Positions 16,978 through 26,564 of a stretch of 64,000 bases of DNA are shown one piece after another. The notes under the pieces were generated by a model. The model searched no databases. It worked only from the letters and a program-made list of their open reading frames with translations, and was not told where the DNA came from. The DNA lies in NCBI GenBank assembly GCA_033765235.1, contig JANRIG010000039.1:138381-202380 (forward strand), in the 5' to 3' direction. Both the position numbers and the translations under genes were made by a program. Numbering within the stretch: the stretch's first letter is position 1; every line of letters begins with the position of its first letter. This DNA comes from JANRIG01 sp033765235 (GTDB taxonomy: Bacteria; Bacteroidota; Bacteroidia; Cytophagales; UBA9547).

Positions 16978-17910
16978 ATGTTTTTGACCAAGATAAAATC
17001 CCGAAAATCGGGAATAATATTATACGGAATCACACCTCCTAAATCGCAAACTGAACCTGATAAAGTACAAGAAATAGCCAAGCGTACACTTTCAAGACTT
17101 ATTGGGTTAGACATAGATGCACTCATTGTGTATGATGTGCAAGATGAGTCTGCGCGCACTTCTGATGAGAGACCATTCCCCTTCATTCGTGCCTTAGACC
17201 CTTTGGAGTATACCATTGCGCACTTACACGAGCTTAATAAACCAAAAATTATATACAGACCCGCCGGCAAATATACTTCACAAGAGCTCAGCACATGGCT
17301 CAATACGCTGCATATAAATGGATTGTACCCTGTATTTGTAGGAGTGCCTATTCCTGGTTTTCAGGTAAAAACATCACTGCAAGAGGCATATGCAATATGG
17401 AGCAAAAATGCAGACACCTCTGTGATAGGTGCCATCACCATTCCCGAAAGGCATGCTACCCTGCACGATGAGCCCGAAAGAATGATGGATAAAATGAAAT
17501 CCGGGGTGTCTTTTTTTGTTTCGCAATGTGTATTCAATATAGAGTATGCCAAAAATATGCTCACTGACTTAGCCACTTATTGCAAAAACAATAATGCCTC
17601 TATGCCCACCGTGATATTCACACTCACAGCTTGTGGCAGCACAAAAACATTGCAATTTATGGAGTGGCTGGGCATACACATACCCGATACCATCAAAAAT
17701 GAATTGATAAATGGAGAAAATATTCTTTCTACATCTATTGAAATATGCAAGCAAGTAGCTACCACACTCACCGAGCATTGCCTATTGCATAATATACCAT
17801 TTGGATTTAATATAGAAAGTGTAGCCATACGCAAAGAAGAAATAGAAGCCTCTATAGAGCTTGTGAACTGGACAATACAACTATTCAAAAAAAATGGCAT
17901 AAGACAATGA
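16978..17910 (+). CDS. Methylenetetrahydrofolate reductase-like protein
   Basis: A 310-residue protein with a TIM-barrel pattern of the FAD-dependent MTHFR superfamily: 'LYGITPPKS', 'DIDALIVYDVQDES' and 'RPFPFIRALDPLEY' early on, 'GVSFFVSQCVFNIEYAKNML' in the middle. Canonical MetF reduces 5,10-methylene-THF for methionine synthesis; this version is divergent and lacks several familiar MetF motifs, so the exact reaction is uncertain. No met gene is adjacent. The beta-CASP gene follows after 22 bases and is probably co-transcribed. Confidence 0.7.
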   Translation: MFLTKIKSRKSGIILYGITPPKSQTEPDKVQEIAKRTLSRLIGLDIDALIVYDVQDESARTSDERPFPFIRALDPLEYTIAHLHELNKPKIIYRPAGKYTSQELSTWLNTLHINGLYPVFVGVPIPGFQVKTSLQEAYAIWSKNADTSVIGAITIPERHATLHDEPERMMDKMKSGVSFFVSQCVFNIEYAKNMLTDLATYCKNNNASMPTVIFTLTACGSTKTLQFMEWLGIHIPDTIKNELINGENILSTSIEICKQVATTLTEHCLLHNIPFGFNIESVAIRKEEIEASIELVNWTIQLFKKNGIRQ

Positions 17911-17932
17911 AAGTAAACTATTTATACCTCCC

Positions 17933-19360
17933 ATGAAACTGCACTTTTATGGTGCTGCAAGGCAGGTCACGGGTAGCTTGTATTTGCTCACAACAGACAG
18001 TGGGTATAATATACTCATAGATTGCGGGCAGCAAATGAGCAGACCCAAGCCGAACGATACTACACAAACTACCTCGCCTGAGTATAAACCTCTATTCCCA
18101 TTCGAACCCAAACATATACATCTTGTACTGCTCACCCATGCACACTTAGACCACTCAGGCAGGCTGCCATTGCTGGTGAGAGAAGGGTATGAGGGACAAA
18201 TATTGTGTACACAGCCTACTTTTCATTTGACACACATATTGCTACACGATGCTGCACAACTATTTCAACGACGTATAAAACGCATATTGGATAAAAACAG
18301 GAATAAAACTAAAGCCCCCGAAAATTTAGAAGAATATTATTTTGTAAAAAACGTAGAACAAACTTTAGAACGGTTTGTAACAATTGCTACACATCAAAAA
18401 TTTAAAATAAACGATGAAATAGCTGTTTATTTCAACCATGCCGGACATTTATTGGGTGCAGCAAATATCATTATTACAATAAAAGAAAATAACACAGAAA
18501 AAAAAATATGCTTTTCGGGAGATATAGGACGCAAAAATTATATGTTGCTCAACAATCCCATGCCTATACCCCAAGTGCAGTATTTGGTGTGTGAATGTAC
18601 CTATGGCAACAGACTTCACACCCCCAACCTCAATCCCGCAGATATATTGTTTCAAATTATCAAAAAATCATGTATTGACAAGCCCGGAAAACTCATCATA
18701 CCTGCATTCAGTGTAGGGCGCACACAAGCCTTGCTCTACACGCTCAATACATTATACAGAGATAAAAAAATACCACATATAAAGGTCTATTCAGACAGCC
18801 CCATGGCAAAAGAGAGCAGCCTGGTGTATGAAAAATATGTGAAGCAGCTCAATAAAGAAGCAAGAGAATTTTTCGATGATGAAGATTGCCTCTTTGATTT
18901 TGATAATTATGAATATGTGCATGATGTAAAAAAAAGCAAGGCACTCACACTGCATTCAGAGCCTTGTATCATAGTATCAAGCTCGGGTATGATATCCGGA
19001 GGCAGGGTAGAGCACCATATTAACCAAAGTTTGCAAAACCCTATGGCAACTATCTTATTCATAGGATACTGTGCGGAAGGCACAATAGGTCATGAATTGG
19101 TAAACGGTGCTAAAACTATCAAAATAAAAGAAAAAAATCTTGAGGTAAGAGCGCAAATAGTAGTGATAGATTGTTTTTCTGCACACGCCGACCAACATGG
19201 GCTTACGGAATTTGTACTTTCGCAAGATGCTACCCTGCTGCAAAACATATTTCTTACGCACGGCGAAGGCAAAGCCTTTGAAGTATTTCAAAATCATCTG
19301 CATGACAAAGGCTTCCACAAAGTCACCATACCTGAAATGGGACAAATTTTTGAGTTATGA
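17933..19360 (+). CDS. MBL-fold beta-CASP nuclease
   Basis: A 475-residue protein of the beta-CASP metallo-beta-lactamase group that processes RNA. The metal site motif HAHLDHSG, then 'FNHAGHLLGA', SGDIGR, 'ECTYGNRLH', the beta-CASP segment 'IIPAFSVGRTQALLYTLN', 'SSSGMISGGRVEHH' and the terminal 'DCFSAHADQ' and 'LTHGE' motifs are all present. Family members act as endo- or 5'-exoribonucleases (CPSF73/YSH1-like). Length and motifs are complete, so it should be active. Its neighbours do not narrow the target. The stop codon abuts the promoter of the following peptidase gene. Confidence 0.92.
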   Translation: MKLHFYGAARQVTGSLYLLTTDSGYNILIDCGQQMSRPKPNDTTQTTSPEYKPLFPFEPKHIHLVLLTHAHLDHSGRLPLLVREGYEGQILCTQPTFHLTHILLHDAAQLFQRRIKRILDKNRNKTKAPENLEEYYFVKNVEQTLERFVTIATHQKFKINDEIAVYFNHAGHLLGAANIIITIKENNTEKKICFSGDIGRKNYMLLNNPMPIPQVQYLVCECTYGNRLHTPNLNPADILFQIIKKSCIDKPGKLIIPAFSVGRTQALLYTLNTLYRDKKIPHIKVYSDSPMAKESSLVYEKYVKQLNKEAREFFDDEDCLFDFDNYEYVHDVKKSKALTLHSEPCIIVSSSGMISGGRVEHHINQSLQNPMATILFIGYCAEGTIGHELVNGAKTIKIKEKNLEVRAQIVVIDCFSAHADQHGLTEFVLSQDATLLQNIFLTHGEGKAFEVFQNHLHDKGFHKVTIPEMGQIFEL

Positions 19361-19390
19361 TTGCGCTTAGGAATAAAATTTCTAATTTTG
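19361..19390 (+). promoter_or_regulatory. Bacteroidota-type promoter for the M16 peptidase operon
   Basis: TTG (19361-19363), 19 bases, TAATTTTG (19383-19390), an exact consensus fit. It begins at the first base after the preceding stop. The expected transcription start (about 19396) is only some 5 bases before the ATG at 19401, so the mRNA would be nearly leaderless. Confidence 0.8.
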
Positions 19391-19400
19391 CCTGTATCAT

Positions 19401-20633
19401 ATGATTACTTACCAATACTTTACCTTAGACAACGGACTCAAGGTATATTGCATAGAAGACAGCACCACGCCCATGGCAGTGGTAAATTTGCTGTACAACG
19501 TAGGCTCTAGAGACGAAAAACCTTCTATGACAGGCTTTGCACATCTATTTGAGCATCTTATGTTTGGCGGCTCTGCAAATATACCATCTTACGATACACC
19601 TCTACAGCAAGTAGGGGCAGAAAACAATGCCTTTACAAGCCCTGATATCACCAACTACTATGTAAGCATTCCTGCACAAAATATTGAAACTGCACTTTGG
19701 CTCGAAAGCGACCGTATGCTTGCATTATCATTCCAACAAAAAGTATTGGATGTACAAAAAAACGTAGTCATAGAAGAGTATAAGCAGCGATACCTCAACC
19801 AACCTTATGGCGATGTATGGCTGCATCTTCGCGACATGGTATATGATGTGCACCCTTACAAATGGCCTACCATAGGCAAAGAAATAAGCCATATAGAAAA
19901 CGCTCATATGGACGATGTAAAAGACTTTTTTTACAAATATTATGCCCCGAACAATGCTATATTGGTATTGGCAGGTAATATTACACTCGAACATGCCAAA
20001 ACACTGACACACAAATGGTTTGCAGACATACCCATGCGCAATGTACCTGCCAAAAATTTACCATTAGAACCTATTCAAACTCAAAAAAAATCATTGATAA
20101 TCAATAGAAATGTGCCTATGAGAGCTATATACAAAGCATTTCATGTGTGCCACAGACTTCATAATGACTACTATGCCACAGACCTGCTCAGCGAAATATT
20201 GGGCAGAGGTCAATCATCAAGGTTATATCAATATTTGGTCAAAGACAAAAAAATATTCAACAACATATCTGCATATATTACAGGCTCCATAGATGCCGGA
20301 TTGCTGGTGATAGAAGGCAAAATAAACCCCGATATATCATTTGATACTGCAGAAAAAGAAATAGATAATTGCCTGATTACCATAGATACTGACATATTGG
20401 ATACAGATTTGCTAAAAACTCAAAATCAAGCTATGACCAATATATTGCTCTCCGAAACTGAGCTGCTGAACAAGGCCATGAACCTTGCTTATTTTGCCAA
20501 TATAGGCACCCCTGAGCTCATCAATAGTGAACTTGAACATATAGCCAAAGTAACTACGCAAGATATAGTATCTGCCAAAAAAACATACTTGCATCATGAC
20601 AATTCTTCTGTACTTTATTATGATATGGCATAA
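19401..20633 (+). CDS. M16-family zinc metallopeptidase
   Basis: A 410-residue peptidase with the inverted zinc motif HLFEH (His48, Glu51, His52) and the distal Glu in 'NVVIEEYKQRY'. The core fold of two M16 repeats is complete (the second begins near residue 215). There is no signal peptide, so it is probably cytoplasmic unless exported otherwise. M16B enzymes often come as a pair of active and inactive partners, but the next gene is ispF; a second M16 gene, also active by motif, is at 43744. Its own promoter lies immediately upstream. ispF and an rfbC-like gene follow after 11 and 12 bases. Confidence 0.9.
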   Translation: MITYQYFTLDNGLKVYCIEDSTTPMAVVNLLYNVGSRDEKPSMTGFAHLFEHLMFGGSANIPSYDTPLQQVGAENNAFTSPDITNYYVSIPAQNIETALWLESDRMLALSFQQKVLDVQKNVVIEEYKQRYLNQPYGDVWLHLRDMVYDVHPYKWPTIGKEISHIENAHMDDVKDFFYKYYAPNNAILVLAGNITLEHAKTLTHKWFADIPMRNVPAKNLPLEPIQTQKKSLIINRNVPMRAIYKAFHVCHRLHNDYYATDLLSEILGRGQSSRLYQYLVKDKKIFNNISAYITGSIDAGLLVIEGKINPDISFDTAEKEIDNCLITIDTDILDTDLLKTQNQAMTNILLSETELLNKAMNLAYFANIGTPELINSELEHIAKVTTQDIVSAKKTYLHHDNSSVLYYDMA

Positions 20634-20644
20634 ACGCAACTGAT

Positions 20645-21136
20645 ATGAATACACCTCCGTACAGAATAGGTTTTGGGTTTGATACACATATGCTGGCTCA
20701 TGACAGAGAACTTTGGGTTGGCGGAATAAAAATACCTCACCATCAAGGTTTTAGCGGCCACTCTGACGCTGATGTACTCATACATGCCATATGCGATGCT
20801 ATGCTCGGCGCAGCTCATCTCAGAGATATTGGATATCATTTTCCAAATACTGACCCACAATGGAAAGGTGCCGACAGCAAAATATTATTAAAAAAATGTC
20901 TTGAATTAATTTCTCAAAAAAATTATAAAATTGCAAACATAGATTGCACATTGGTAATGGAAGAGCCCAAAATAAGTCCTTATATTGTAGAAATGGAAAA
21001 TTGTTTGGCATCTGTATTACAAATATCATCCGATGATATTTCCATAAAAGCCACAACCAACGAAAAAATGGGATATATAGGTCGCAAAGAAGGTGCCAAT
21101 GCTTATGCAATATGTTTGCTCTACAGTATCAATTAA
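20645..21136 (+). CDS. ispF: 2-C-methyl-D-erythritol 2,4-cyclodiphosphate synthase
   Basis: A 163-residue enzyme of the MEP isoprenoid pathway. The signature 'YRIGFGFDTHML' (usually GxGxDxH), the zinc ligands in 'GHSDADVLIHAICDAMLGA', and the C-terminal 'IKATTNEKMGYIGRKEG' are intact. It cyclises CDP-methylerythritol 2-phosphate with release of CMP. The gene is 11 bases after the M16 peptidase stop and 12 bases before the epimerase gene. Confidence 0.96.
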   Translation: MNTPPYRIGFGFDTHMLAHDRELWVGGIKIPHHQGFSGHSDADVLIHAICDAMLGAAHLRDIGYHFPNTDPQWKGADSKILLKKCLELISQKNYKIANIDCTLVMEEPKISPYIVEMENCLASVLQISSDDISIKATTNEKMGYIGRKEGANAYAICLLYSIN

Positions 21137-21148
21137 TATATTATCATC

Positions 21149-21694
21149 ATGCAAATCACAGAACACCGACTCAAAGGATTATTTGAAATACAACCAAAAG
21201 TATTCAAAGACGAAAGAGGGTACTTTTTGGAGTCATATAACCAAAAAATATTTGAAAACTATGGACTCAATATGAACTTTGTGCAAGACAACCAGTCATA
21301 CTCTGTGCAGGGAGTAGTGCGTGGCTTGCATATGCAAAAAGAACCCTTTGCGCAGGGCAAATTAGTAAGGGTAGTCACCGGAAAGGCACTTGATGTAGTA
21401 GTAGATGTGCGCAAACACTCGCCCACATTTGGTCAATGGGCTTCATTTGTATTGGACTCTGAGCTATGTAATATGGTGTATGTGCCACCTGGTTTTGCAC
21501 ACGGGTTTAGTGCATTACAAAATTGCATATTCTCCTACAAATGTACCCATGTATATGACAAAGCCTCAGAATTAGGCATATTATGGAATGATACATCGCT
21601 CCATATAGACTGGCAAGTACCAGCTCCCATTGTGTCAGAGAAAGATAATGTGCTGTTGAGTTTTGAAGAGTTCAAAAAAATAAATCCGTTTTAG
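21149..21694 (+). CDS. rfbC: dTDP-4-dehydrorhamnose 3,5-epimerase family protein
   Basis: A 181-residue cupin epimerase. 'FKDERGYFLESYNQKIFE' and 'FVQDNQSYS..GVVRGLHMQKEPFAQGKLVRV' are the family core, including the catalytic His of RGLHxQ, and 'PPGFAHGFSAL' follows. RfbC converts dTDP-4-keto-6-deoxyglucose to the rhamnose precursor, but rfbA/B/D are not here, so a related sugar is possible. The gene ends 10 bases before a convergent TonB-dependent receptor gene. Confidence 0.9.
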   Translation: MQITEHRLKGLFEIQPKVFKDERGYFLESYNQKIFENYGLNMNFVQDNQSYSVQGVVRGLHMQKEPFAQGKLVRVVTGKALDVVVDVRKHSPTFGQWASFVLDSELCNMVYVPPGFAHGFSALQNCIFSYKCTHVYDKASELGILWNDTSLHIDWQVPAPIVSEKDNVLLSFEEFKKINPF

Positions 21695-21704
21695 GTATCC
21701 ACTG

Positions 21705-23777
21705 CTATGATTTTGAAAATTTATAAATAGCCCTCAAGATAATTTCTCTGCCTATACTCGGTACAGGCATGGCATTGCCCATGTAGGGTTGTATAAAATT
21801 AATATTTGCATTGCCCAGGTCATACATTCCTAAATGCACATCTAATCCTTTGACTTTGAATATATTGCTATAGCTTATATTTACATTTATTTGCGCAAGC
21901 TTAGGATACTTTATTACCTCTGCAGCACCTGTAGTGTCAATAAACAATCCCAAAGAATATCTTTCTGAATATATATTTACAGAAGGGTTGATATATAAAT
22001 TATCCATCAATCTGAATGAACTGTAAAGGCTCACTTTGTGTGTAGGAAAAGCAAGATTAATATCTTTCACATCAGGTACTTTGTAGTCTTCTACTTCGTT
22101 GATACCTGCCGGAGCAAAATTGTTAGAATAGTTGAGTGTGAAATTATAATATTTTTTTTGGAATTTTAGTTCTACCTCAGTACCTATACTACCGGTCTTG
22201 GTAGCATTGTAATAGGCTTCCTCATTATTGCCGGTGACTCCATATATAATAGGTTTATAAATATTTATATAATAAAAATTTCCTGTGATAAATAAATAGG
22301 ACGACAATTTGCTTCCAAGTTCTAACTCTGCCACATCTGTCTCCTCAGGCTTAATATTTGGATTAAGGTTTATATTCTCCATAGATGGCGCTCTGAAAGC
22401 TCTGCTATACAATAACTTAATGTGTACAGGACCTAATACTTGAGTGAACCCAATTCGAGGTGCTATGGCAGAGCCAAATACATTGTGAAGGGTATATCTC
22501 AAGCCACCTGTGATATTTACAAACTTGGTGAATATAAGTGCTTGTGTGTATGCACTTATGGTATTAAAACTTATATTATTATTTTGGTTTATAAAAAATA
22601 CGGTGTCTTTTTTATGTGCCCCTTCTGTGAATGCTTCTACCCCAGCTATTACATTGATATTGGGGTTTATGTCGTAGTTTGCATGTATGCCTCCTGCATA
22701 TCTGTAGGCTTGTACCCTATATAGTGCCGTGTATGACAGTATATTACTGCCCACTGCATATTTGCCTGTGGCAGAGTCGTTTGATATTTCGTAGTGTTGG
22801 GTAGGCTTGTCTATATGCCAAGGTTTTTGGATAGATGTATTTATTTTGGGTGTAAGGGTGAGTTTGTCATTTATTTTCAATTCATATTTGAGTTCTGTGC
22901 TCCAGTTGTCAAATGCCAATCTTGCAGGCGTAGCAGCGGCTTCTACATAATATGGAATGGTATTATATTGATACGTTTCATAGAAGTTTCTGAATTTTAG
23001 CCCTTTATATAATATGGCTATGTTGCTGTTCACAGGGTATATTTGGCTATTATTTTGGGTATTGTGGGTGGTGCCGTAAGCATCTATATAGGGTATTTGG
23101 GTGCGCATGCCCTGCCCTGCATAGACATGTGCAGATACATTTAGAGTATTATTATTGTTTTGATAACCGCCTCCCAGTGAGCCTGTTATCCTACTCATTG
23201 CTGTACCTGCTTCGTCTGCTGCTATTCCTGTATTTGCTCCTGCTTCTATACCTTGATAGTCTGCCCCGCTTTTGGTAATGATGTTTATCACACCCAGCTC
23301 AGCGTTGCCTCCGTATATGCTGCTGCCGGGTCCTCTTATTACTTCTATCCGCACAATATTGGTGATGTCAAACCTATTGCCAAAGTAGTTGGTAGAGTAC
23401 ATAAGTTCATTCATCTCCAACCCATCTAACAATAGCAGTATTTTGCCTTCATGCCCCCAATTGCCTCTTATGCCCATGCCTATCACTCCTTGCACATCGT
23501 ATCCAAATTGTATACCCGGCAGCATCCTAAGTACGTCTATAAGGTCGCGGGCACCCATATTGCGTATTTCTTGCCCGCTAATGACAGATACAATGCCAGG
23601 GCTCTCACGTGTGGTGAGCGACTTTTTGGAGGCTATGCTCACTTCCAACTTGAGCAGGTCTTCGAGGCTCATCTCCATCATACGGTTCACGTCCAGTGAG
23701 TCGAGCGGTGGGTTGCCATACGCTGATATACTGATAGATACGAGCAAGAGTACTGATAATATTTTATGTGCCATCAT
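21705..23777 (-). CDS. TonB-dependent outer-membrane receptor
   Basis: A 690-residue receptor with a signal peptide (cleavage near AYGNPP), then a segment 'SLEDLLKLEVSIASKK' and a plug domain ('ESPGIVSVISGQEIRNMGARDLIDVLRMLPG', 'LLLDGLEMNELMYS', 'IVRIEVIRGPGSSIYG'), then a 22-strand type barrel ending in 'REIILRAIYKFSKS'. There is no carboxypeptidase-like domain, so it is not SusC-like; the form fits receptors for siderophores, vitamins or metals. No substrate-binding lipoprotein is adjacent. ATG codons lie at 23777 and 23774; either may be used. Confidence 0.9.
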   Translation of the reverse strand: MMAHKILSVLLLVSISISAYGNPPLDSLDVNRMMEMSLEDLLKLEVSIASKKSLTTRESPGIVSVISGQEIRNMGARDLIDVLRMLPGIQFGYDVQGVIGMGIRGNWGHEGKILLLLDGLEMNELMYSTNYFGNRFDITNIVRIEVIRGPGSSIYGGNAELGVINIITKSGADYQGIEAGANTGIAADEAGTAMSRITGSLGGGYQNNNNTLNVSAHVYAGQGMRTQIPYIDAYGTTHNTQNNSQIYPVNSNIAILYKGLKFRNFYETYQYNTIPYYVEAAATPARLAFDNWSTELKYELKINDKLTLTPKINTSIQKPWHIDKPTQHYEISNDSATGKYAVGSNILSYTALYRVQAYRYAGGIHANYDINPNINVIAGVEAFTEGAHKKDTVFFINQNNNISFNTISAYTQALIFTKFVNITGGLRYTLHNVFGSAIAPRIGFTQVLGPVHIKLLYSRAFRAPSMENINLNPNIKPEETDVAELELGSKLSSYLFITGNFYYINIYKPIIYGVTGNNEEAYYNATKTGSIGTEVELKFQKKYYNFTLNYSNNFAPAGINEVEDYKVPDVKDINLAFPTHKVSLYSSFRLMDNLYINPSVNIYSERYSLGLFIDTTGAAEVIKYPKLAQINVNISYSNIFKVKGLDVHLGMYDLGNANINFIQPYMGNAMPVPSIGREIILRAIYKFSKS

Positions 23778-23886
23778 TGGTGTAATTTTTATGGCTAAAT
23801 GTAAATATTAAGTGTTATCTTACTATTACCTCAATATTATATTGATGTTAAGTTTTATAGAGTGTGGTAAACAGCGGTACTTGATA

Positions 23887-24656
23887 CTATCTTATGATAT
23901 AGCTCACAAATATGCCTGTGCTGAATGTTTGGTTGTCAGGTACATGAGTTACATATTCTATATTTGGTGTACTAATAATTGGTGCATCACTTACACCCTG
24001 TTGATTGGTATACCCTGCTACACCTTTAGCATAAATATTTTTGTCACTGATACAAGTTTCAAAAGTAGCCCCCGGCTCTACCTTGCGATACCGATACGAT
24101 AGTTCTACACAAAAAAAATGTACAAAATCTGACCTGTATTGATAGGGTTGGTTTATGACTATGATTTTGCCTGACTTGTAGCCTACTCCCAATTTTATAT
24201 TTTTGTAATATAAGCCTGTTAATAATTTGAGATAGAGGTTATATTATTCAATATTGTAGGTGTTAATAATAATTAAATCATTAATATCATTATTTTCTGA
24301 TACACCAATGTTTCGTAATTGAATAACTGGTTTTATGTTTTGCTTCATTGTATAGTTATACCTACCCGCACCCATGAAAAATTGCGTAAAAAATATTTGC
24401 CTAATTTGGTAAATACATCAGCCGAAACATCAAGGTTTATGCTACCGCTATAGGTTATTTGCGTATTTACATTTGGCTGGTTGATAATACCTCCCGTGTA
24501 CATACACCCTACCCTGAGCCTAAAATTTGTTTTGGAGGATGTGGTATCATTGTTGTTTTGAGAGTAACCATATACATACAGTGTGCAAAAAATAATGATA
24601 GTGTGTAATATTTTTTCATGTTTATGAAATTTATTTGCTATATTACATATCTTCAT
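23887..24656 (-). pseudogene. Broken outer-membrane or secreted beta-strand protein
   Basis: Reading down from 24656, a signal peptide (hydrophobic stretch to YGYSQ) and a strand-rich segment run for 103 residues to a TGA at 24347-24345. A shift by one base at that point opens another frame (KPVIQLRNIGVSEN...), which runs 34 codons to an in-frame TAA at 24246-24244 and then continues for over 110 codons (YNLYLKLLTGLYYKNIKLGVGYKSG...) to a stop at 23887. The three pieces join into one barrel-like protein of about 255 residues. One frameshift and one nonsense codon make it a probable pseudogene, unless they are sequence errors. The identity of the original protein is unknown. Confidence 0.65.
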
Positions 24657-24795
24657 TAAACAAATCAGCCATTGTCACTTGATTTTCTCATAGCGCATAC
24701 CCAAACTTTGCTGATAATATAAAGAGTAATTCACATATCTATTGTATATGCAACTTTAATATTTGCTTTGCAACCTTTTAAGTACAAGGAGGTTA

Positions 24796-26526
24796 TCACT
24801 TCATCAATTTTTGCCTGATAAATTCAAATTTTACATTAGTATATTCATCAGGTAGGCCATGACCTGCGTGAGGGTATATCACATATTGTTTGGGTACTGA
24901 AAGATTGTTGTACATGGCAAAGTTTATGTGAGGCGGGCATATATCGTCTTTGAGCCCTACTCCCATGAGCACAGGGCATTTGACCCACGGTGCTAAGTTT
25001 TTGATATCTATGTAGCTGAGGGTATGGTATACTTTGTCCCATGTGCTTGCTTTGTCTGTTTCCACCAATTTTTTAAACTCATAAGCAGGCCAGTTGCCTA
25101 CCACAAAATAGTCTTTGAAATCGGACAAAAAGGGTACTCCGGGCACACATACTTTGATACGCTCAGGGTTGAGTGCAGCTGTGGCTATGCTCAGTGCTCC
25201 ACCTTGGCTGCCACCTTCCACTCCTACACGCGTGGTATCTACCTCATTTCTCGAAAATAAGAAGTCTAATGCACGCCTGCAATCCATATAGGCACCTCTG
25301 TATATGTACATTTCTTTATCATTGATTTGGTGCTGCAAATATCCGGGGAAGCCGGGGTTAATATTGTCTTTGCTAAAGCCATGTCCTCTGATATTGAGCC
25401 CCATTACTATCATATCATCTGATTGGTAATGGTATTTATCAGTAAGTTTCAAGTAGCTGCTGTAGCCTTGCACGTGTAGCAATGCCGGGTATTTACCTTG
25501 TTTTTTGGGCACTGAGTACCATGCCCTTACCAATACATTGCCCAATGACCTCATCTCCACCACATACATGTTTTTATTACCTTTAGACAATGAATCTACT
25601 ATAATGATATTGTACTGAGGAGCTACCGCTGCAAGTTCTTTTTTGGCACGGTTCCAATAGTCGGCAAAATCGGGTTGGGCATCTGTGGGTGAGAGTACTT
25701 TCTCAGGTTCACAGGCAAATGTGCTGATGTGGGTTTTGTGTGCCAACGGACTTTGATAATCTATGATAAGTTGATAAAAACCCGGCTGCATATCGGGTAT
25801 GCTCACAGGCATATTTGTGGTGCTATTTTTCTTTACGGTAGCGGGTATTGATTTTTCATAGGTAATTTTCCCAAAATCATTTCTTACCGTAATATTTGCA
25901 CTGCCTTTGAAATCTATATAAAAGGTATTTTTGAGTTGAATATTACATTTTACATCTTTGGCAGACAAAAATACATGGTTTGTCACAGGAAATACTGCTG
26001 AAATATCAAAACTATCATCAAACCCCTTGACAGATAGTGACAAAGGGTCGCCATATATGCCACCATTGCCACTTCCGTCATACACCCTCACTGCTACGAG
26101 ATTGGGAGCGTCCCATTTTACCTTATCCGCAGGTATGGTGTACTCTCTGTATTGGTCATATGCATTTAGAAAATTAGGCGGAAAGCTGCCTGTCTTACCT
26201 ATGAGCTCGCCATTGAAGTAAGTTTCGTCAGCATCGTCTATTTTGGCCAACTTGAGTATTAGTCCTCCCATTTTTTGGGCATCGCTCTTGAAAGAGGAAG
26301 GTATAGTGATAGATTGCCTGTACCAAGCTATGCCATCATAGTTTTCAAATCCTTGTTTTTCAAATACAATACCTGCATATATTTCACTCCATTGTGCATC
26401 AGCATAGGTGTTGTTTTTCCATTGCATATCGTCTCCGGTTTTAAATTTCCACTTACCGCTAAGTAGATTTTGGCTATGCAACGTGACGTATGAAATTACA
26501 AGAAAAATAGTAAATAATTTGCTCAT
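24796..26526 (-). CDS. Secreted acetyl-xylan-esterase-like (CE7) hydrolase with jelly-roll domain
   Basis: A 576-residue exported enzyme. After a signal peptide (cut near LHSQ) comes a GH2-type jelly-roll (residues 20-170; 'GIAWYRQSITIPSSF', 'ETYFNGELIGKTGSFPP'), a beta-sandwich linker, and from about residue 290 an alpha/beta-hydrolase of the AXE1/CE7 type. The catalytic triad is visible as Ser in GGSQGG, Asp in 'GVGLKDDICPP' and His in 'HAGHGLP'. It probably deacetylates plant or microbial polysaccharides or oligosaccharides in the periplasm. No promoter box was identified. Confidence 0.85.
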   Translation of the reverse strand: MSKLFTIFLVISYVTLHSQNLLSGKWKFKTGDDMQWKNNTYADAQWSEIYAGIVFEKQGFENYDGIAWYRQSITIPSSFKSDAQKMGGLILKLAKIDDADETYFNGELIGKTGSFPPNFLNAYDQYREYTIPADKVKWDAPNLVAVRVYDGSGNGGIYGDPLSLSVKGFDDSFDISAVFPVTNHVFLSAKDVKCNIQLKNTFYIDFKGSANITVRNDFGKITYEKSIPATVKKNSTTNMPVSIPDMQPGFYQLIIDYQSPLAHKTHISTFACEPEKVLSPTDAQPDFADYWNRAKKELAAVAPQYNIIIVDSLSKGNKNMYVVEMRSLGNVLVRAWYSVPKKQGKYPALLHVQGYSSYLKLTDKYHYQSDDMIVMGLNIRGHGFSKDNINPGFPGYLQHQINDKEMYIYRGAYMDCRRALDFLFSRNEVDTTRVGVEGGSQGGALSIATAALNPERIKVCVPGVPFLSDFKDYFVVGNWPAYEFKKLVETDKASTWDKVYHTLSYIDIKNLAPWVKCPVLMGVGLKDDICPPHINFAMYNNLSVPKQYVIYPHAGHGLPDEYTNVKFEFIRQKLMK

Positions 26527-26564
26527 AATTAATATGTTAATATAAATAAATGTTTATTATAAAT

